A DNA stretch of 64,000 bases from Ditibartonella apis (GTDB lineage Bacteria; Pseudomonadota; Alphaproteobacteria; Rhizobiales; Rhizobiaceae), in contig NZ_LXYU01000004.1 of assembly GCF_001952075.1 (NCBI RefSeq), forward strand, positions 186,001 through 250,000, read 5' to 3'. This document shows, in pieces, positions 29,604-40,193 of the stretch. Numbering within the stretch: position 1 is the first letter of the stretch; the number at the start of each line of letters is the position of its first letter. Made by a program: the position numbers and the translations under genes. The notes under the pieces were generated by a model. It was not told where the DNA came from and did no database searches. It was given only the letters and a program-made list of their open reading frames with translations.

Positions 29604-31072
29604 TGACCGACTGGCCTATTCTTTCTACGGTCACATTTTTGCCGCTTGTTGGCGTTGTTCTGATCCTTTTGATCAAGGACGATGGTGAAACAGCAAAACG
29701 CAATATTCGTAATGTGGCGCTTTTTACGACTCTGTTTGTATTTGTATTGTCCCTGATTATCTGGGCAGGCTTCGACAACAGCAATTCTGGCTTCCAGATG
29801 GAAGAGAAGATCAGCTGGCTTGGCGGCGGCATCAACTATCATATGGGCGTTGACGGAATTTCGGTTTTATTCGTTGTTCTGTCGGGGTTCCTGATGCCGT
29901 TCTGTGTTTTGGCAAGCTGGGAAACAGTCAAGGATCGTCTTAAAGCCTATATGATTGCTTTTCTGCTCCTTGAAGTTGCCGTTGTAGGTGTCTTCTGTGC
30001 ACTTGACGCAGTGTTGTTCTATGTTTTCTTTGAAGGCAGCTTAATACCGATGTTCATTATCATCGGCGTTTGGGGCGGCCCAAGACGCGTTTACGCAAGC
30101 TTGAAATTTTTTCTATACACCTTTCTCGGTTCGGTGTTGATGCTGGTTGCGATTATGGTGATGTATTGGCAAGCCGGTACACTCGATATTCCAACGCTTC
30201 TGCACTATAAATTTCCTGCGCATATGCAATTCTGGTTATGGTTCGCATTCTTCGCTTCATTTGCTGTGAAGCTACCTATGTGGCCGGTTCATACATGGTT
30301 GCCGGATGCGCACGTTGAAGCACCGACTGCCGGATCAGTTATTTTGGCAGGCATTCTTCTAAAACTTGGCGGCTATGGTTTTATACGTTTTTCGTTGCCA
30401 ATGTTTCCGGTTGCTTCTGCAGATTTGGCACCATTTGTTTTCACGCTTTCGCTTATTGCAATTATCTACACCTCGCTCGTTGCTCTTGTTCAGGAAGATA
30501 TGAAAAAGCTGATTGCTTATTCTTCGGTTGCGCATATGGGCTATGTAACGATGGGTATTTTTGCTGCAAACGAGCAAGGTATCGAGGGTGCCATTTATCA
30601 AATGCTTTCTCATGGCATCGTATCTGCCGCACTGTTTCTGTGCGTTGGCGTCATTTATGACCGCATGCACACAAGAGAGATCGCTGCGTTTGGTGGACTT
30701 GCCAACAATATGCCAAAATACGCCGTCGCTTTTATGGTCTTCACAATGGCGAACATAGCGTTGCCCGGAACATCCGGTTTTCTCGGTGAATTTCTGACTT
30801 TGATCGGCGTATTCCAGGTCAATAGTTGGGTTGCGGTCATTGCAACGACCGGTGTCATTTTGTCGGCGTCTTATGCTCTCTATCTCTATCGTCGTGTTAT
30901 CTTTGGAAAACTCGACAAGGAAAGCTTGAAGACGCTTCTTGATTTATCGCCGCGGGAGAAATTCATTCTCTATCCGATGATTATTCTTACCGTATTTTTT
31001 GGTTTCTATCCGACGCCCATTCTCAACACGACTGCGGCGGCTGTAGAAGCGCTTGTTAACCAGCTGCACTAA
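29603..31072 (+). CDS. nuoM: NADH-quinone oxidoreductase subunit M
   Basis: NuoM is the middle antiporter-like proton-pumping subunit. Its 489 residues show [23 protein letters not shown] (buried Glu), [30 protein letters not shown] and [20 protein letters not shown], all diagnostic. The start ATG 29603 overlaps the last base of the nuoL stop; a TTG three bases earlier is a less likely alternative. The stop is 8 bases before nuoN. Confidence 0.97.
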   Translation: MTDWPILSTVTFLPLVGVVLILLIKDDGETAKRNIRNVALFTTLFVFVLSLIIWAGFDNSNSGFQMEEKISWLGGGINYHMGVDGISVLFVVLSGFLMPFCVLASWETVKDRLKAYMIAFLLLEVAVVGVFCALDAVLFYVFFEGSLIPMFIIIGVWGGPRRVYASLKFFLYTFLGSVLMLVAIMVMYWQAGTLDIPTLLHYKFPAHMQFWLWFAFFASFAVKLPMWPVHTWLPDAHVEAPTAGSVILAGILLKLGGYGFIRFSLPMFPVASADLAPFVFTLSLIAIIYTSLVALVQEDMKKLIAYSSVAHMGYVTMGIFAANEQGIEGAIYQMLSHGIVSAALFLCVGVIYDRMHTREIAAFGGLANNMPKYAVAFMVFTMANIALPGTSGFLGEFLTLIGVFQVNSWVAVIATTGVILSASYALYLYRRVIFGKLDKESLKTLLDLSPREKFILYPMIILTVFFGFYPTPILNTTAAAVEALVNQLH

Positions 31073-31080
31073 AGAGGCGA

Positions 31081-32544
31081 ATGTCCATGCATACTGATTT
31101 AATGGCTCAATTGCCGCTGATATTTCCCGAACTCCTCGTTGCTTTGGGGGCTTTGGTGCTGCTTTTGGTCGGCGTATACTCTGGCACACGTTCCTATGTG
31201 ACGATCACCGGCTTATCTGTCGCACTTTTGGTTGCGACGATATTCGTGATTATTTTGTCGCCAAAAGATAGTGCATTTGCTACCAACGCTCTCATTATTG
31301 ATGATTTTGCGCGTTACATGAAGGTACTTATGTTGGCGGGTGCAATATTCACGTTGATAATGTCGGTCGGGTTTGCCCGCTCTGACAAGCTTGCAAAATT
31401 CGAGTATCCGATTCTCATGCTTTTTGCCGTTCTCGGTATGATGTTCATGATTTCTGCCGGAAACATGCTCACACTCTATATGGGGTTGGAACTCCATTCG
31501 CTTGCTCTTTATGTGCTTGCCGCATTCAATCGTGATAATGTCAAATCATCCGAGGCAGGTTTAAAATATTTTGTGCTTGGAGCTTTGTCGTCAGGTATGC
31601 TGCTATACGGTATCACGTTGATTTACGGCTTCACCGGTCAAATCGGTTTCCACGAGCTTGCAACTGTTCTTAATGGTCAAGTACCCCAGCTTGGTGTTAT
31701 ATTCGGCATAGTTTTTGTTCTTGCGGGGCTCGCCTTCAAGATTTCGGTTGTTCCTTTCCATATGTGGACACCGGATGTGTATGAAGGGGCGCCAACCCCC
31801 ATCACTGCGTTTTTTGCAAGTGCTCCGAAAGTTGCAGCGATGGCACTTATTATCCGTGTTATAGTCGAAGCATTTATGCCGCTTTCCGGTGTACATGGAG
31901 CATTGTCCGCATGGCAACAAATACTGGTGTTCATGTCGATTGCCTCCATGATTTTAGGTGCTTTTGCTGCAATAGGGCAGGCTAATATCAAGCGTCTGAT
32001 GGCTTATTCGTCAATCAGCCATATGGGCTACGCACTTGTCGGTCTTTCAGCTGGAACAGCGTTCGGCGTTGAAGGCGTTATCCTCTATATGACGGTTTAT
32101 GTTGCAATGATCTTGGGATCTTTTGCATTTATACTCGGCATGCGCACGCGTGATGGAAATGTAGAGAGCATATATGATCTTGCAGGGCTTGCAAAAAATA
32201 ACCCGTTTATGGCTTCGGTTATGACAGTTATGTTGTTCTCGTTGGCAAGTGTTCCACCTATGGCCGGATTTTTCGCTAAGTGGTATACATTTTCCGCTGC
32301 TGTTTATGCCGGATTGATACCGCTCGTTGTTATCGGTATGATCGCTTCGGTAATCAGTGCATTCTACTATCTGCGTGTGATAAAAATCATGTGGTTTGAT
32401 GATGCACAACAAGCGAGCTTCCTGCCATTAACGAGCGAGCTTAAATTTGTTCTCACAATAACCGGCATATTTGTGCTGTTTTATATCTTCTTTGGCATCT
32501 ATCTTTCACCTCTGGCCGAGCAGGCAGCTGCATCGCTTTTTTAA
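31081..32544 (+). CDS. nuoN: NADH-quinone oxidoreductase subunit N
   Basis: NuoN is the antiporter-like subunit nearest NuoK and the last structural gene of the operon. The 487-residue protein has MLTLYMGLELHSLALYVLAAF, the conserved FKISVVPFHMWTPDVYEGAPTPITAFFASAPK and NIKRLMAYSSISHMGYALVG. ATG 31081 and ATG 31087 are both possible starts. It is followed after 5 bases by birA, so cofactor ligase and RNase J genes probably share the complex I transcript. Confidence 0.97.
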   Translation: MSMHTDLMAQLPLIFPELLVALGALVLLLVGVYSGTRSYVTITGLSVALLVATIFVIILSPKDSAFATNALIIDDFARYMKVLMLAGAIFTLIMSVGFARSDKLAKFEYPILMLFAVLGMMFMISAGNMLTLYMGLELHSLALYVLAAFNRDNVKSSEAGLKYFVLGALSSGMLLYGITLIYGFTGQIGFHELATVLNGQVPQLGVIFGIVFVLAGLAFKISVVPFHMWTPDVYEGAPTPITAFFASAPKVAAMALIIRVIVEAFMPLSGVHGALSAWQQILVFMSIASMILGAFAAIGQANIKRLMAYSSISHMGYALVGLSAGTAFGVEGVILYMTVYVAMILGSFAFILGMRTRDGNVESIYDLAGLAKNNPFMASVMTVMLFSLASVPPMAGFFAKWYTFSAAVYAGLIPLVVIGMIASVISAFYYLRVIKIMWFDDAQQASFLPLTSELKFVLTITGIFVLFYIFFGIYLSPLAEQAAASLF

Positions 32545-32549
32545 GAAAG

Positions 32550-33347
32550 ATGCAGTTTTCTCTTTCTCGATTTGCTAAAGAACATCGGTATAAGGTGGAG
32601 TCCTACGAGAGTGTGGACTCCACCAATCGTGTTGCTTTAGCTAAAGCACAAGATGATGAAGATAGGCTTTGGATTGTTTCCGATGAACAGACGGCGGGTA
32701 GAGCCCGGAGAGGCCGCCAATGGAGTAGTCCTAAAGGCGACTTATATGCAAGCTTGCTTCTTACGCGCAATATAGCTCCGGAAAACGCTGCCGAGCTCGG
32801 TTTTGTAGCGGGTGTTTCTTTAGCCGAAGCAGTTAAAAATGTTCTCGCACATAATAGAGTGGCAAGTGATATCGTAACGCTGAAATGGCCTAACGATATG
32901 TTGTTAAAAGATGCAAAAGCATCGGGAATATTGCTTGAACTCCAGCACCTACCCCAATCGCGATACGCTGTGGTTGTTGGTATCGGGGTTAATATAATCC
33001 ATGTTTACAAGGACGCTCCCTATGCAACTGAAGCAGTAGGAAATATGGGCGTAAAAACCAATAGTGCCGAGGTTTTTGAATTGCTCAGCACATTTTGGGC
33101 AGAAAATTATGACTTATACCTCTCACCCAATGGACGCGAAATAATTCGGAAAAAGTGGCTTGGCTATGCAGCCCACTTGGGCGAAGAACTTACAATCACA
33201 GGCAATAGCCGCGTCATTAAAGGAATTTTTTCCGGACTCGATGAAAAATTTAATTGCATCGTTACAGATTGCCACGGCGTTGAAACAAAGGTCTCCGCGG
33301 GCGATGTCCATTTCGGCAACGTTGCATCTTTGAATGCAGAACGTTAA
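32550..33347 (+). CDS. birA: Biotin--[acetyl-CoA-carboxylase] ligase
   Basis: This enzyme activates biotin with ATP and attaches it to the biotin carboxyl carrier protein. The 265 residues contain SYESVDSTNRVALAKA, the biotinyl-adenylate loop GRARRGRQWSS (about 50-60), LKWPNDMLL with the catalytic Lys, KASGILLE and VVGIGVNI. There is no N-terminal helix-turn-helix, so it is a monofunctional class I ligase and not a repressor. It lies between nuoN and rnj, an arrangement widespread in alphaproteobacteria. Confidence 0.94.
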   Translation: MQFSLSRFAKEHRYKVESYESVDSTNRVALAKAQDDEDRLWIVSDEQTAGRARRGRQWSSPKGDLYASLLLTRNIAPENAAELGFVAGVSLAEAVKNVLAHNRVASDIVTLKWPNDMLLKDAKASGILLELQHLPQSRYAVVVGIGVNIIHVYKDAPYATEAVGNMGVKTNSAEVFELLSTFWAENYDLYLSPNGREIIRKKWLGYAAHLGEELTITGNSRVIKGIFSGLDEKFNCIVTDCHGVETKVSAGDVHFGNVASLNAER

Positions 33348-33403
33348 TAAGACTATAAGTCGGATAAATAAATATCAGAAAGCCGGATATCAGGGAGTCC
33401 CTC

Positions 33404-35080
33404 ATGGCATCGCGTAAAAAAAATGAATTGGTTTTTTTACCTCTTGGGGGTGTAGGCGAGATTGGTATGAATCTCGGCGTCTATGGCTACGGGCCTGAAG
33501 ACAACCGGCAATGGTTGATAGTTGATCTTGGCGTAAGTTTCGGCGGCCCTGAACTTCCGGGTGTTGACCTTGTGATGCCGGACGTCACGTTTCTTGAAAA
33601 CGAACGACCCAATATATTGGGATTAGTCGTGACTCACGGGCATGAAGATCATTTTGGCGCGATATTGGATTTATGGCCGAAATTAAAAATTCCGGTCTAC
33701 TGCACGGCATTTACAGCCGGATTGTTAGATACGAAACGAGAACTCGATTACAGTTCCTATGATGTGCCGGTTACAATTTTCAAAGCCGGCGACCAATTTG
33801 AACTGGGGCCGTTCTCGCTCGAAGCGATAGCTGTCGCGCATTCTATTCCTGAAGCGGTTTCGTTGGCAATCAAAACACCTCTTGGCACAGTTATTCACAC
33901 TGGCGACTGGAAGATCGATATTGAACCCTCACTGGGGTTACCGACTGACGAGAAACGTTTTAGAGAACTGGGGGATGATGGCGTACTTGCTCTTGTTTGT
34001 GACTCAACAAACGCGATGCGCGAAGGTGTTTCGCCAACAGAGCATGATGTTTCGAACAGTTTGGCCGAGATAATCTCCAACGAAAAAGGGCGTGTTGCAG
34101 TTACGACATTTTCGTCCAATGTCGGGAGAATTCTTTCGATAGCGCGTGCAGCCAAAGAGGCAGGACGTCAGGTATTGCTGGTTGGCCGTTCAATAAAACG
34201 CAGCGTAAGCGTTGCTGAAGAACTCGGCTATCTTGACGGCATTGATGCGTTTCTCAGTGAAGAAGACTATCCCTATATCCCGCGTGATAAAATTGTTATG
34301 GTTCTGACGGGAAGTCAGGGAGAGCAAAGAGCGGCCCTATCAAAATTATCGCGCGATGAAATGCGCTCGCTGGCGTTGACTGCCGGTGATACCGTGATCT
34401 ATTCATCCCGAAGTATTCCCGGAAATGAAAGAGCTATTATTGATACCCAAAATCGCTTGACCGATATGGGCGTAAAAATAATTACCGATCACGACGCCCT
34501 CGTTCACGTTTCAGGGCATCCGCGGCGTAGTGACCTTAAGAAAATGTACGAATGGGTGAAACCGGATATTTTGGTTCCCGTTCACGGAGAAGCACTTCAT
34601 CTTGCCGCACAGACTGCATTGGGCCGTCAGGTTGGTATCAAGCGTGTAGCTGAAATACGCAACGGTGACATGTTGAAATTGGCGCCCGAGCCAGTGGAAG
34701 TTATTGATGAAGTTCCGGTTGGTCTAATCTATAAGGATGGAAATCTTATTGGCAATGAAGACGAACTTGGCATTAGTGAGCGTCGTAAATTAAGTTATGT
34801 AGGCCAGGTTTCAGCATCATTTCTCCTGGATAAGCACTACAATTTGGCAGATGTACCTGAAGTTGTTAGCTTCGGTTTACCTGAAACAGATGACGAGGGT
34901 AATCTCATTGAGGAGATTATCACGGATACAATCCAAACCACGATCGATAGTATTCCGCGAGCCAAGCGTAAAGACGATGACTTGCTGTGCGAAGCTGTAC
35001 GGCGTGCAATCAGGGCGGAAGTAAACGAAATATGGGGCAAAAAGCCGGTTTGCGCAGTCTTCATGCATCGCTTGAAGTGA
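33404..35080 (+). CDS. rnj: Ribonuclease J
   Basis: RNase J is a beta-CASP metallo-lactamase RNase with 5' exonuclease and endonuclease activity in mRNA decay and rRNA maturation. In 558 residues I see the N-terminal LPLGGVGEIGMN, the metal motif THGHEDHFGA (H78, H80, D82, H83), HTGDWKID, and CDSTNA. The beta-CASP part has SSRSIPGNE and VHVSGHPRR, and VPVHGEALHL carries a late His. The length is normal for the alphaproteobacterial single RNase J. It is probably co-transcribed with birA. A 285-base gap follows before proS. Confidence 0.96.
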   Translation: MASRKKNELVFLPLGGVGEIGMNLGVYGYGPEDNRQWLIVDLGVSFGGPELPGVDLVMPDVTFLENERPNILGLVVTHGHEDHFGAILDLWPKLKIPVYCTAFTAGLLDTKRELDYSSYDVPVTIFKAGDQFELGPFSLEAIAVAHSIPEAVSLAIKTPLGTVIHTGDWKIDIEPSLGLPTDEKRFRELGDDGVLALVCDSTNAMREGVSPTEHDVSNSLAEIISNEKGRVAVTTFSSNVGRILSIARAAKEAGRQVLLVGRSIKRSVSVAEELGYLDGIDAFLSEEDYPYIPRDKIVMVLTGSQGEQRAALSKLSRDEMRSLALTAGDTVIYSSRSIPGNERAIIDTQNRLTDMGVKIITDHDALVHVSGHPRRSDLKKMYEWVKPDILVPVHGEALHLAAQTALGRQVGIKRVAEIRNGDMLKLAPEPVEVIDEVPVGLIYKDGNLIGNEDELGISERRKLSYVGQVSASFLLDKHYNLADVPEVVSFGLPETDDEGNLIEEIITDTIQTTIDSIPRAKRKDDDLLCEAVRRAIRAEVNEIWGKKPVCAVFMHRLK

Positions 35081-35365
35081 ATGCTCTAATCAAGGAGATC
35101 CAAGGGCAAGTTTTTCGTCAAATAATAATCGTGTAAGAAATTGCTCTGGCAGTAATATTTTCTACTGCAATCAGAAATATTCCTTAAAGGGATTGTCGTC
35201 GCAATCACAATAATCAAGTTGTGGGATACCTGAAAACACATTTTTAGCAAAAAGCTCTTGATCCGGGATTGTTTCTATTTTCAAGCGTGTTGTTAGCCGC
35301 TATGGTTAACAAATACCGATAATCTGCTCCGATTCGAGGAGCAACAGATGGAATTTTTATAGTCG

Positions 35366-36691
35366 ATGCGTCTATCTCGTTATTTTTTGCCGATACTGAA
35401 AGAAAATCCCAAAGAAGCTGAAATTGCTTCCCACCGCCTCATGTTGCGTGCTGGTATGATCCGCCAACAGGCTGCAGGCATCTATGCCTGGTTACCGCTT
35501 GGGAAAAAAGTACTGGATAAAGTCTGCAACATTATTCGCGAAGAACAAAATCGCGCCGGTGCGCTTGAAATCTGGATGCCAACCATACAGTCGGCTGATT
35601 TGTGGCGCGAGAGCGGTCGTTATGACGCTTACGGGCTGGAAATGTTGCGCATCAAAGACCGTCAGGAACGTGAGCTTCTTTATGGTCCGACCAATGAGGA
35701 AGTGATTACTGATATTTTCAGGGCTCATGTAAAGTCATACAAAAATCTTCCGCTTAATCTTTATCATATCCAATGGAAATTCCGTGACGAGATAAGGCCA
35801 CGTTTTGGCGTTATGCGATCACGTGAATTTTTGATGAAAGACGGCTATTCTTTCGACATTGATTATGAAGGCGCAAAAGCCGCTTATAATCGTGTGTTTG
35901 TTTCCTATTTACGCACCTTCGCCCGCACAGGGCTTAGAGCAATTCCGATGCGTGCGGATACAGGGCCGATTGGTGGTAATTTGAGCCACGAGTTTATCAT
36001 TCTGGCCGATACCGGCGAAAGTGCCGTTTATTGCGACAAGCATTTTCTGGACATGACCATTCCTCCGGCTGATGTCGATTTTTCTGACGATGCCGCTATG
36101 GCTGACATTGTCAAACAATGGACTACACCCTATGCCGCAACCGACGAAATGTATGATGAAGAGCTTTGGGCGAAAGTTCCACAATCCGACCAGATAGCGG
36201 CAAGAGGAATTGAAGTCGGTCATATCTTCCATTTTGGTACCAAATATTCGCTTCCGATGCACGCCACAGTTATGGGGCCGGACGGTCAAGAACATCCTGT
36301 ATCAATGGGATCTTATGGAATTGGTCCATCACGATTGGTAGCTGCAGCTATCGAAGCTTCGCATGATGAAAACGGCATCATCTGGCCACGTGCAATGTCA
36401 CCTTTCGATTTCGGTATCATAAATATGAAACCGGGCGACACGAATTGCGATAATCTAAGTGAGAAAGTCTATTCATCATTGACCAATGCAGGTTTTGATC
36501 CTTTGCTTGACGATACGCAGGAAAGAGCGGGCTCCAAATTTGCAACAATGGATCTTATCGGACTACCGACACAAATTATCATTGGTCCGAAAAATGCTAC
36601 TCAAAACGAAGTCGAAATAAAAGACCGCAAAACCGGACATAAAGAGGTTCTTCCGTATGATGCGGCTTTGAAACGCTTAACGGAGGCTTGA
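35366..36691 (+). CDS. proS: Prolyl-tRNA synthetase, short alphaproteobacterial type
   Basis: ProS charges tRNA-Pro with proline. The 441-residue class II enzyme has motif 1 ([21 protein letters not shown]), motif 2 ([21 protein letters not shown]) and motif 3 ([17 protein letters not shown]), followed by the anticodon-binding domain. It lacks the YbaK-like editing insertion of about 180 residues between motifs 2 and 3, which is the norm for this lineage; mischarged Ala-tRNA-Pro must be cleared by a stand-alone protein elsewhere. The stop overlaps lolC by one base. Confidence 0.96.
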   Translation: MRLSRYFLPILKENPKEAEIASHRLMLRAGMIRQQAAGIYAWLPLGKKVLDKVCNIIREEQNRAGALEIWMPTIQSADLWRESGRYDAYGLEMLRIKDRQERELLYGPTNEEVITDIFRAHVKSYKNLPLNLYHIQWKFRDEIRPRFGVMRSREFLMKDGYSFDIDYEGAKAAYNRVFVSYLRTFARTGLRAIPMRADTGPIGGNLSHEFIILADTGESAVYCDKHFLDMTIPPADVDFSDDAAMADIVKQWTTPYAATDEMYDEELWAKVPQSDQIAARGIEVGHIFHFGTKYSLPMHATVMGPDGQEHPVSMGSYGIGPSRLVAAAIEASHDENGIIWPRAMSPFDFGIINMKPGDTNCDNLSEKVYSSLTNAGFDPLLDDTQERAGSKFATMDLIGLPTQIIIGPKNATQNEVEIKDRKTGHKEVLPYDAALKRLTEA

Positions 36692-37971
36692 TGACTACGA
36701 GAGCCAAGGGTGGTAACCGGTTAGGATTTTCGTCCTATGAATGGATGATTGCGTTCCGCTATATGCTTCCTAACAAGAAACAGATCTTTACATCAGTGAT
36801 ATCGATTATATCGCTGATCGGTATCATGCTTGGTGTTTTTGCGTTGATCGTGGTGATGGCCGTTATGAACGGTTTCAGAACCGAATTGCTTGATCGCATT
36901 TTGGGTATGAATGGCCACCTTGTCATTCAGGCAATCGATAGTGATTTTACCGATTACAACACTCTCATTCCGCGTATTGAAGGTGTTGATGGCGTCAAAT
37001 TTGCGCTTCCTGTTATTGAGGGGCAGGCATTGGCGCAAGGCGATGCAACTGGAGGAACCGGTGCATTGGTTCGCGGGGTACGCAAGCAAGATCTAGATAA
37101 ACTCACAACAGTTACAAAAAATATAAAATTTGGCAGTCTGGAAGACTTTGATAAGCAAGATGGAGTTGCAATCGGTAGTGGCATGGCTGAAAAGCTGGGA
37201 CTTTCGGTGGGAAGTGATATCCGGATTATCACACCGGATGGCGATGTAACACCTTTCGGCGTTAATCCGCGTGTTAAAGCCTATAAAGTCTCGGCTATTT
37301 TTAATGTCGGTATGTCGGAATATGATACCATTTTTGTCTTTATGCCATTGAAAGAAGCACAAGCTTTCTTCAACTTGGGAAATAAAGTGCAATCTTTGGA
37401 AATCTTTTTAAATAATCCCGACGCAGTCTCTTCAATAACACCGGAAATTGAAAAAACTGTCGGAAGGCAAGTTTATTCTATTGATTGGCGGTCTAGAAAT
37501 CAGGCGTTTTTTTCGGCATTGCAAGTTGAACGCAATGTTATGTTCTTTATCCTATCGTTGATTGTTCTTGTTGCGGCGTTGAATATCATTTCGGGTCTCA
37601 TCATGTTGGTCAAGGACAAGGGGCACGATATTGCTATTTTGAGGACTATGGGAGCAAAACAGAGCGCCGTCATGCGCATATTTATCATGACGGGCATGGT
37701 CATTGGAGTGATAGGAACAATCTTCGGACTTCTGTTAGGTGTGCTGACATGCGAGAATATCGGCCATATTCAGGATTTTGTGTCTTGGCTGTTTAATGTC
37801 GATGTCTTCAACCCGCAGCTTTATTTCCTGACAAAACTACCGGCGCGTCTGGAATGGGGACAAACGTTGATGGTTGTATTCATGGCGCTTTTTCTATCCT
37901 TTCTAGCAACGTTAATACCGGCTTGGCGTGCTGCAAAGCTCGATCCGGTGCAAGCTTTGAGGTACGAATAA
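36691..37971 (+). CDS. lolC: Lipoprotein-releasing ABC transporter permease LolC/E family
   Basis: This is the membrane subunit of the Lol ABC transporter that extracts outer-membrane lipoproteins from the inner membrane and hands them to LolA. The 426 residues have one N-terminal transmembrane helix preceded by [26 protein letters not shown]-type sequence (here [12 protein letters not shown]), a large periplasmic domain of about 230 residues, then three helices of the FtsX domain with [14 protein letters not shown] and the ending [22 protein letters not shown] sits 4 bases before ATG 36691. It overlaps proS and lolD by one base each. A single permease gene suggests a LolF-like homodimer. Confidence 0.93.
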   Translation: MTTRAKGGNRLGFSSYEWMIAFRYMLPNKKQIFTSVISIISLIGIMLGVFALIVVMAVMNGFRTELLDRILGMNGHLVIQAIDSDFTDYNTLIPRIEGVDGVKFALPVIEGQALAQGDATGGTGALVRGVRKQDLDKLTTVTKNIKFGSLEDFDKQDGVAIGSGMAEKLGLSVGSDIRIITPDGDVTPFGVNPRVKAYKVSAIFNVGMSEYDTIFVFMPLKEAQAFFNLGNKVQSLEIFLNNPDAVSSITPEIEKTVGRQVYSIDWRSRNQAFFSALQVERNVMFFILSLIVLVAALNIISGLIMLVKDKGHDIAILRTMGAKQSAVMRIFIMTGMVIGVIGTIFGLLLGVLTCENIGHIQDFVSWLFNVDVFNPQLYFLTKLPARLEWGQTLMVVFMALFLSFLATLIPAWRAAKLDPVQALRYE

Positions 37972-38651
37972 TGGCCTCGCTGTTGCAACTTGTGAACATT
38001 GACCGACGTTATCTCGATAGTGATAGGCCTCTGGTTATTCTTGATAAAGCCAACTTTTCACTTGAACAGGGACAGACTGTTGCCCTTGTAGCTCCATCCG
38101 GTGCCGGTAAATCCACTTTGCTACATATTGCCGGACTTCTTGAACGTCCCAATGGCGGCGACGTCGTTTTACGCGGGCATTCCTGTTCCAATTTATCTGA
38201 TAACGACCGTACAGCGATACGTCGCAACGATATCGGTTTTGTTTATCAGTTCCATCACTTGTTGCCGGAATTTACAGCTCTGGAAAATGTGATGATACCA
38301 CAGATGATCGCCGGACTTAAGCGTTCGGAGGCTGCCGATCGAGGATTGAAGTTGCTGACTTACCTGCGGGTCGGCCATCGCGCCAAACATCGGCCATCCG
38401 AACTTTCCGGTGGCGAGCAGCAACGTGTGGCCATTGCCCGTGCAGTTGCCAACGCACCGTCAATTCTCTTGGCAGATGAACCAACTGGCAATCTTGATCC
38501 TGTCACGTCGGCATATGTTTTTCAGGCACTGGCTGCTTTGGTTCGTCAATCGGGGTTGGCAGCCCTTATTGCGACGCACAATCTGTCACTTGCAAAACAA
38601 ATGGATCGGCGTATCACGCTGAAGGGCGGAAAAATTATCGAGCTTCCTTAA
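37971..38651 (+). CDS. lolD: Lipoprotein-releasing ABC transporter ATP-binding protein
   Basis: LolD energises lipoprotein release with LolC. The start is ATG 37971 directly at the lolC stop; the longer frame upstream runs through lolC and is not used. In 226 residues the Walker [13 protein letters not shown] lies near 41-52, the Q-loop region is [18 protein letters not shown], the signature is [14 protein letters not shown] near 143-156, and Walker B is [25 protein letters not shown] is characteristic of the LolD/MacB group. Confidence 0.95.
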   Translation: MASLLQLVNIDRRYLDSDRPLVILDKANFSLEQGQTVALVAPSGAGKSTLLHIAGLLERPNGGDVVLRGHSCSNLSDNDRTAIRRNDIGFVYQFHHLLPEFTALENVMIPQMIAGLKRSEAADRGLKLLTYLRVGHRAKHRPSELSGGEQQRVAIARAVANAPSILLADEPTGNLDPVTSAYVFQALAALVRQSGLAALIATHNLSLAKQMDRRITLKGGKIIELP

Positions 38652-38706
38652 AAAGGGAAAAAAGCAATACCGGATAACTAAAATAATTCGGAAATTGATG
38701 CATTTC

Positions 38707-39021
38707 CTATACATTCTGGAATAGCAGATAGGCGAATATACTGACGACAACTGTCACAAAAAGGCTTCGCGTCACCATACCTGCAATAAGCGAAACAATT
38801 GTACTTAAAAGCGCAACCGAAATGCCGAAGCTGGTTGTTTCCGGTTTTTCAAGAATTTCAGCAACGATGATTGCCGATAGCACAGCAGCTGGAACGAAAT
38901 TCAGCCAATAACGAAAAAGTCGTGGAAATGGCCTGTGAGCCAACACCATGATCGGTACGATTTTAATCAGTGCTGTAACCGCCGTTGCAACTGCAATGCC
39001 CAATCCGATATTTTCCATCAT
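38707..39021 (-). CDS. azlD: AzlD-family branched-chain amino acid transport protein
   Basis: AzlD is the small partner of AzlC in a two-component exporter of branched-chain amino acids or analogues. The 104 residues have four hydrophobic segments and the family pattern AVTALIKIVPIMVLAHRPFPRLFRYWLNFVPAAVLSAI. The gene overlaps azlC by one base. The direction of transport and the substrate are inferred from the family. Confidence 0.9.
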   Translation of the reverse strand: MMENIGLGIAVATAVTALIKIVPIMVLAHRPFPRLFRYWLNFVPAAVLSAIIVAEILEKPETTSFGISVALLSTIVSLIAGMVTRSLFVTVVVSIFAYLLFQNV

Positions 39022-39743
39022 TATATCTTGTTACTCCCCGAGTTGAGAAGCATAAACATACCAATAGTTGCAGCAATGAGAGTGGCTAAGATTGACGATG
39101 GATTTGCCGCAATTATACCATGTGAAATAGCAACAATTGCCATTGCGACGATAATCACAACGATATCAATTTTTTTGGTCTGACTAGCATACCACCCAAG
39201 CAATAGAAGACCGACAAACATACCGACGAGGCTGAAACTCAAGCTGTCTTTTAACCAATCGGGTAGCGATGCCGCAAATATGGTTCCGACAAGTGTTGCA
39301 GCAATCCAGCTCAACCATGCTGTGATATTAAGTCCGAATAACCATGAAAATGGAAGAATATTACCGTGAGTTCGGGCATATTGTGACGCAACGCCAAAGG
39401 TTTCGTCGGTCATCAGAAAACCGCCGACAAGCTTTTCAAGTCGATTGGCATGAGAGAAATATTGCGCCATATAGGTGTTGATTAAAAGATAACGCATATT
39501 GATGAATAAAACACCTAATGCGATTTGCACCAGTCCGGCTCCTGTGGAAGCCATTGAATAAAACAGAAATTGCGCGGACCCTGCGTAGACAAATGTGCTC
39601 AAACAGAAAATCTGTAAAATCGTAAAGCCGGAAACCGCGCCAATTGCACCGCAAGCAAAACCAATCGCCCAATATCCGAGCAATGTCGGAATGCAGGCAA
39701 CGACACCTTGTTTGAAAAGACGCCAGTGGCTTTTATCCATCAT
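39021..39743 (-). CDS. azlC: AzlC-family branched-chain amino acid permease
   Basis: This is the large subunit of the AzlCD exporter in the inner membrane. The 240 residues contain about six to seven helices, with QGVVACIPTLLGYWAIGFACGAI at the start and SAQFLFYSMASTGAGLVQIALGVLFINMRYLL, plus LMTDETFGVA, all typical of AzlC. Two adjacent ATG codons are possible starts. The gene is divergent from sdhE with about 150 bases between them. Confidence 0.92.
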   Translation of the reverse strand: MMDKSHWRLFKQGVVACIPTLLGYWAIGFACGAIGAVSGFTILQIFCLSTFVYAGSAQFLFYSMASTGAGLVQIALGVLFINMRYLLINTYMAQYFSHANRLEKLVGGFLMTDETFGVASQYARTHGNILPFSWLFGLNITAWLSWIAATLVGTIFAASLPDWLKDSLSFSLVGMFVGLLLLGWYASQTKKIDIVVIIVAMAIVAISHGIIAANPSSILATLIAATIGMFMLLNSGSNKI

Positions 39744-39896
39744 TCAAAGACTCAATTCATGTTCAACGTCTTTTGAAATGACGTCTTCATATACATGTTT
39801 ACATATTTGGACTATTGTCAAACAACGAATTATTGAAAGCTGATCTCTAGCGGAATATAGAGCAAGCTTCCATATCATGTTGAACCGGAGGATGCG

Positions 39897-40190
39897 ATGA
39901 CAGGGTCGAAAGTCGATAACAGTAAGCTGAACGCAAGGCAACGCCGGCTTGTGTTTCGTGCGTGGCATCGTGGAATCCGCGAAATGGATCTGGTTTTCGG
40001 ACAATATGTTGATGCCCATATTATGAAGTTGGACGAAAAAGCCATGGATGAGCTTGAATATATTATGTCCTTTGAAGACAGGGATTTATTGACTTGGGTA
40101 ACAGGTGAAGTGCCTGTACCTTATGATGTGGATTCGCCACTTTTTCGCGATATTCTGGATTACCGCACGCGCATGGATTTTAACGCTTAA
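39897..40190 (+). CDS. sdhE: Succinate dehydrogenase assembly factor SdhE
   Basis: SdhE helps attach FAD covalently to the succinate dehydrogenase flavoprotein. The 97-residue protein has the required RGxxE motif (R25-G26-I27-R28-E29) inside RRLVFRAWHRGIREMDLVFGQY, and the late SFEDRDLLTWVTGEVPVPYD. ATG 39897 follows a GGAGG-type site. It lies 3 bases before mfd. In rhizobial relatives recG often precedes this pair; here azlCD does. Confidence 0.94.
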   Translation: MTGSKVDNSKLNARQRRLVFRAWHRGIREMDLVFGQYVDAHIMKLDEKAMDELEYIMSFEDRDLLTWVTGEVPVPYDVDSPLFRDILDYRTRMDFNA

Positions 40191-40193
40191 GTT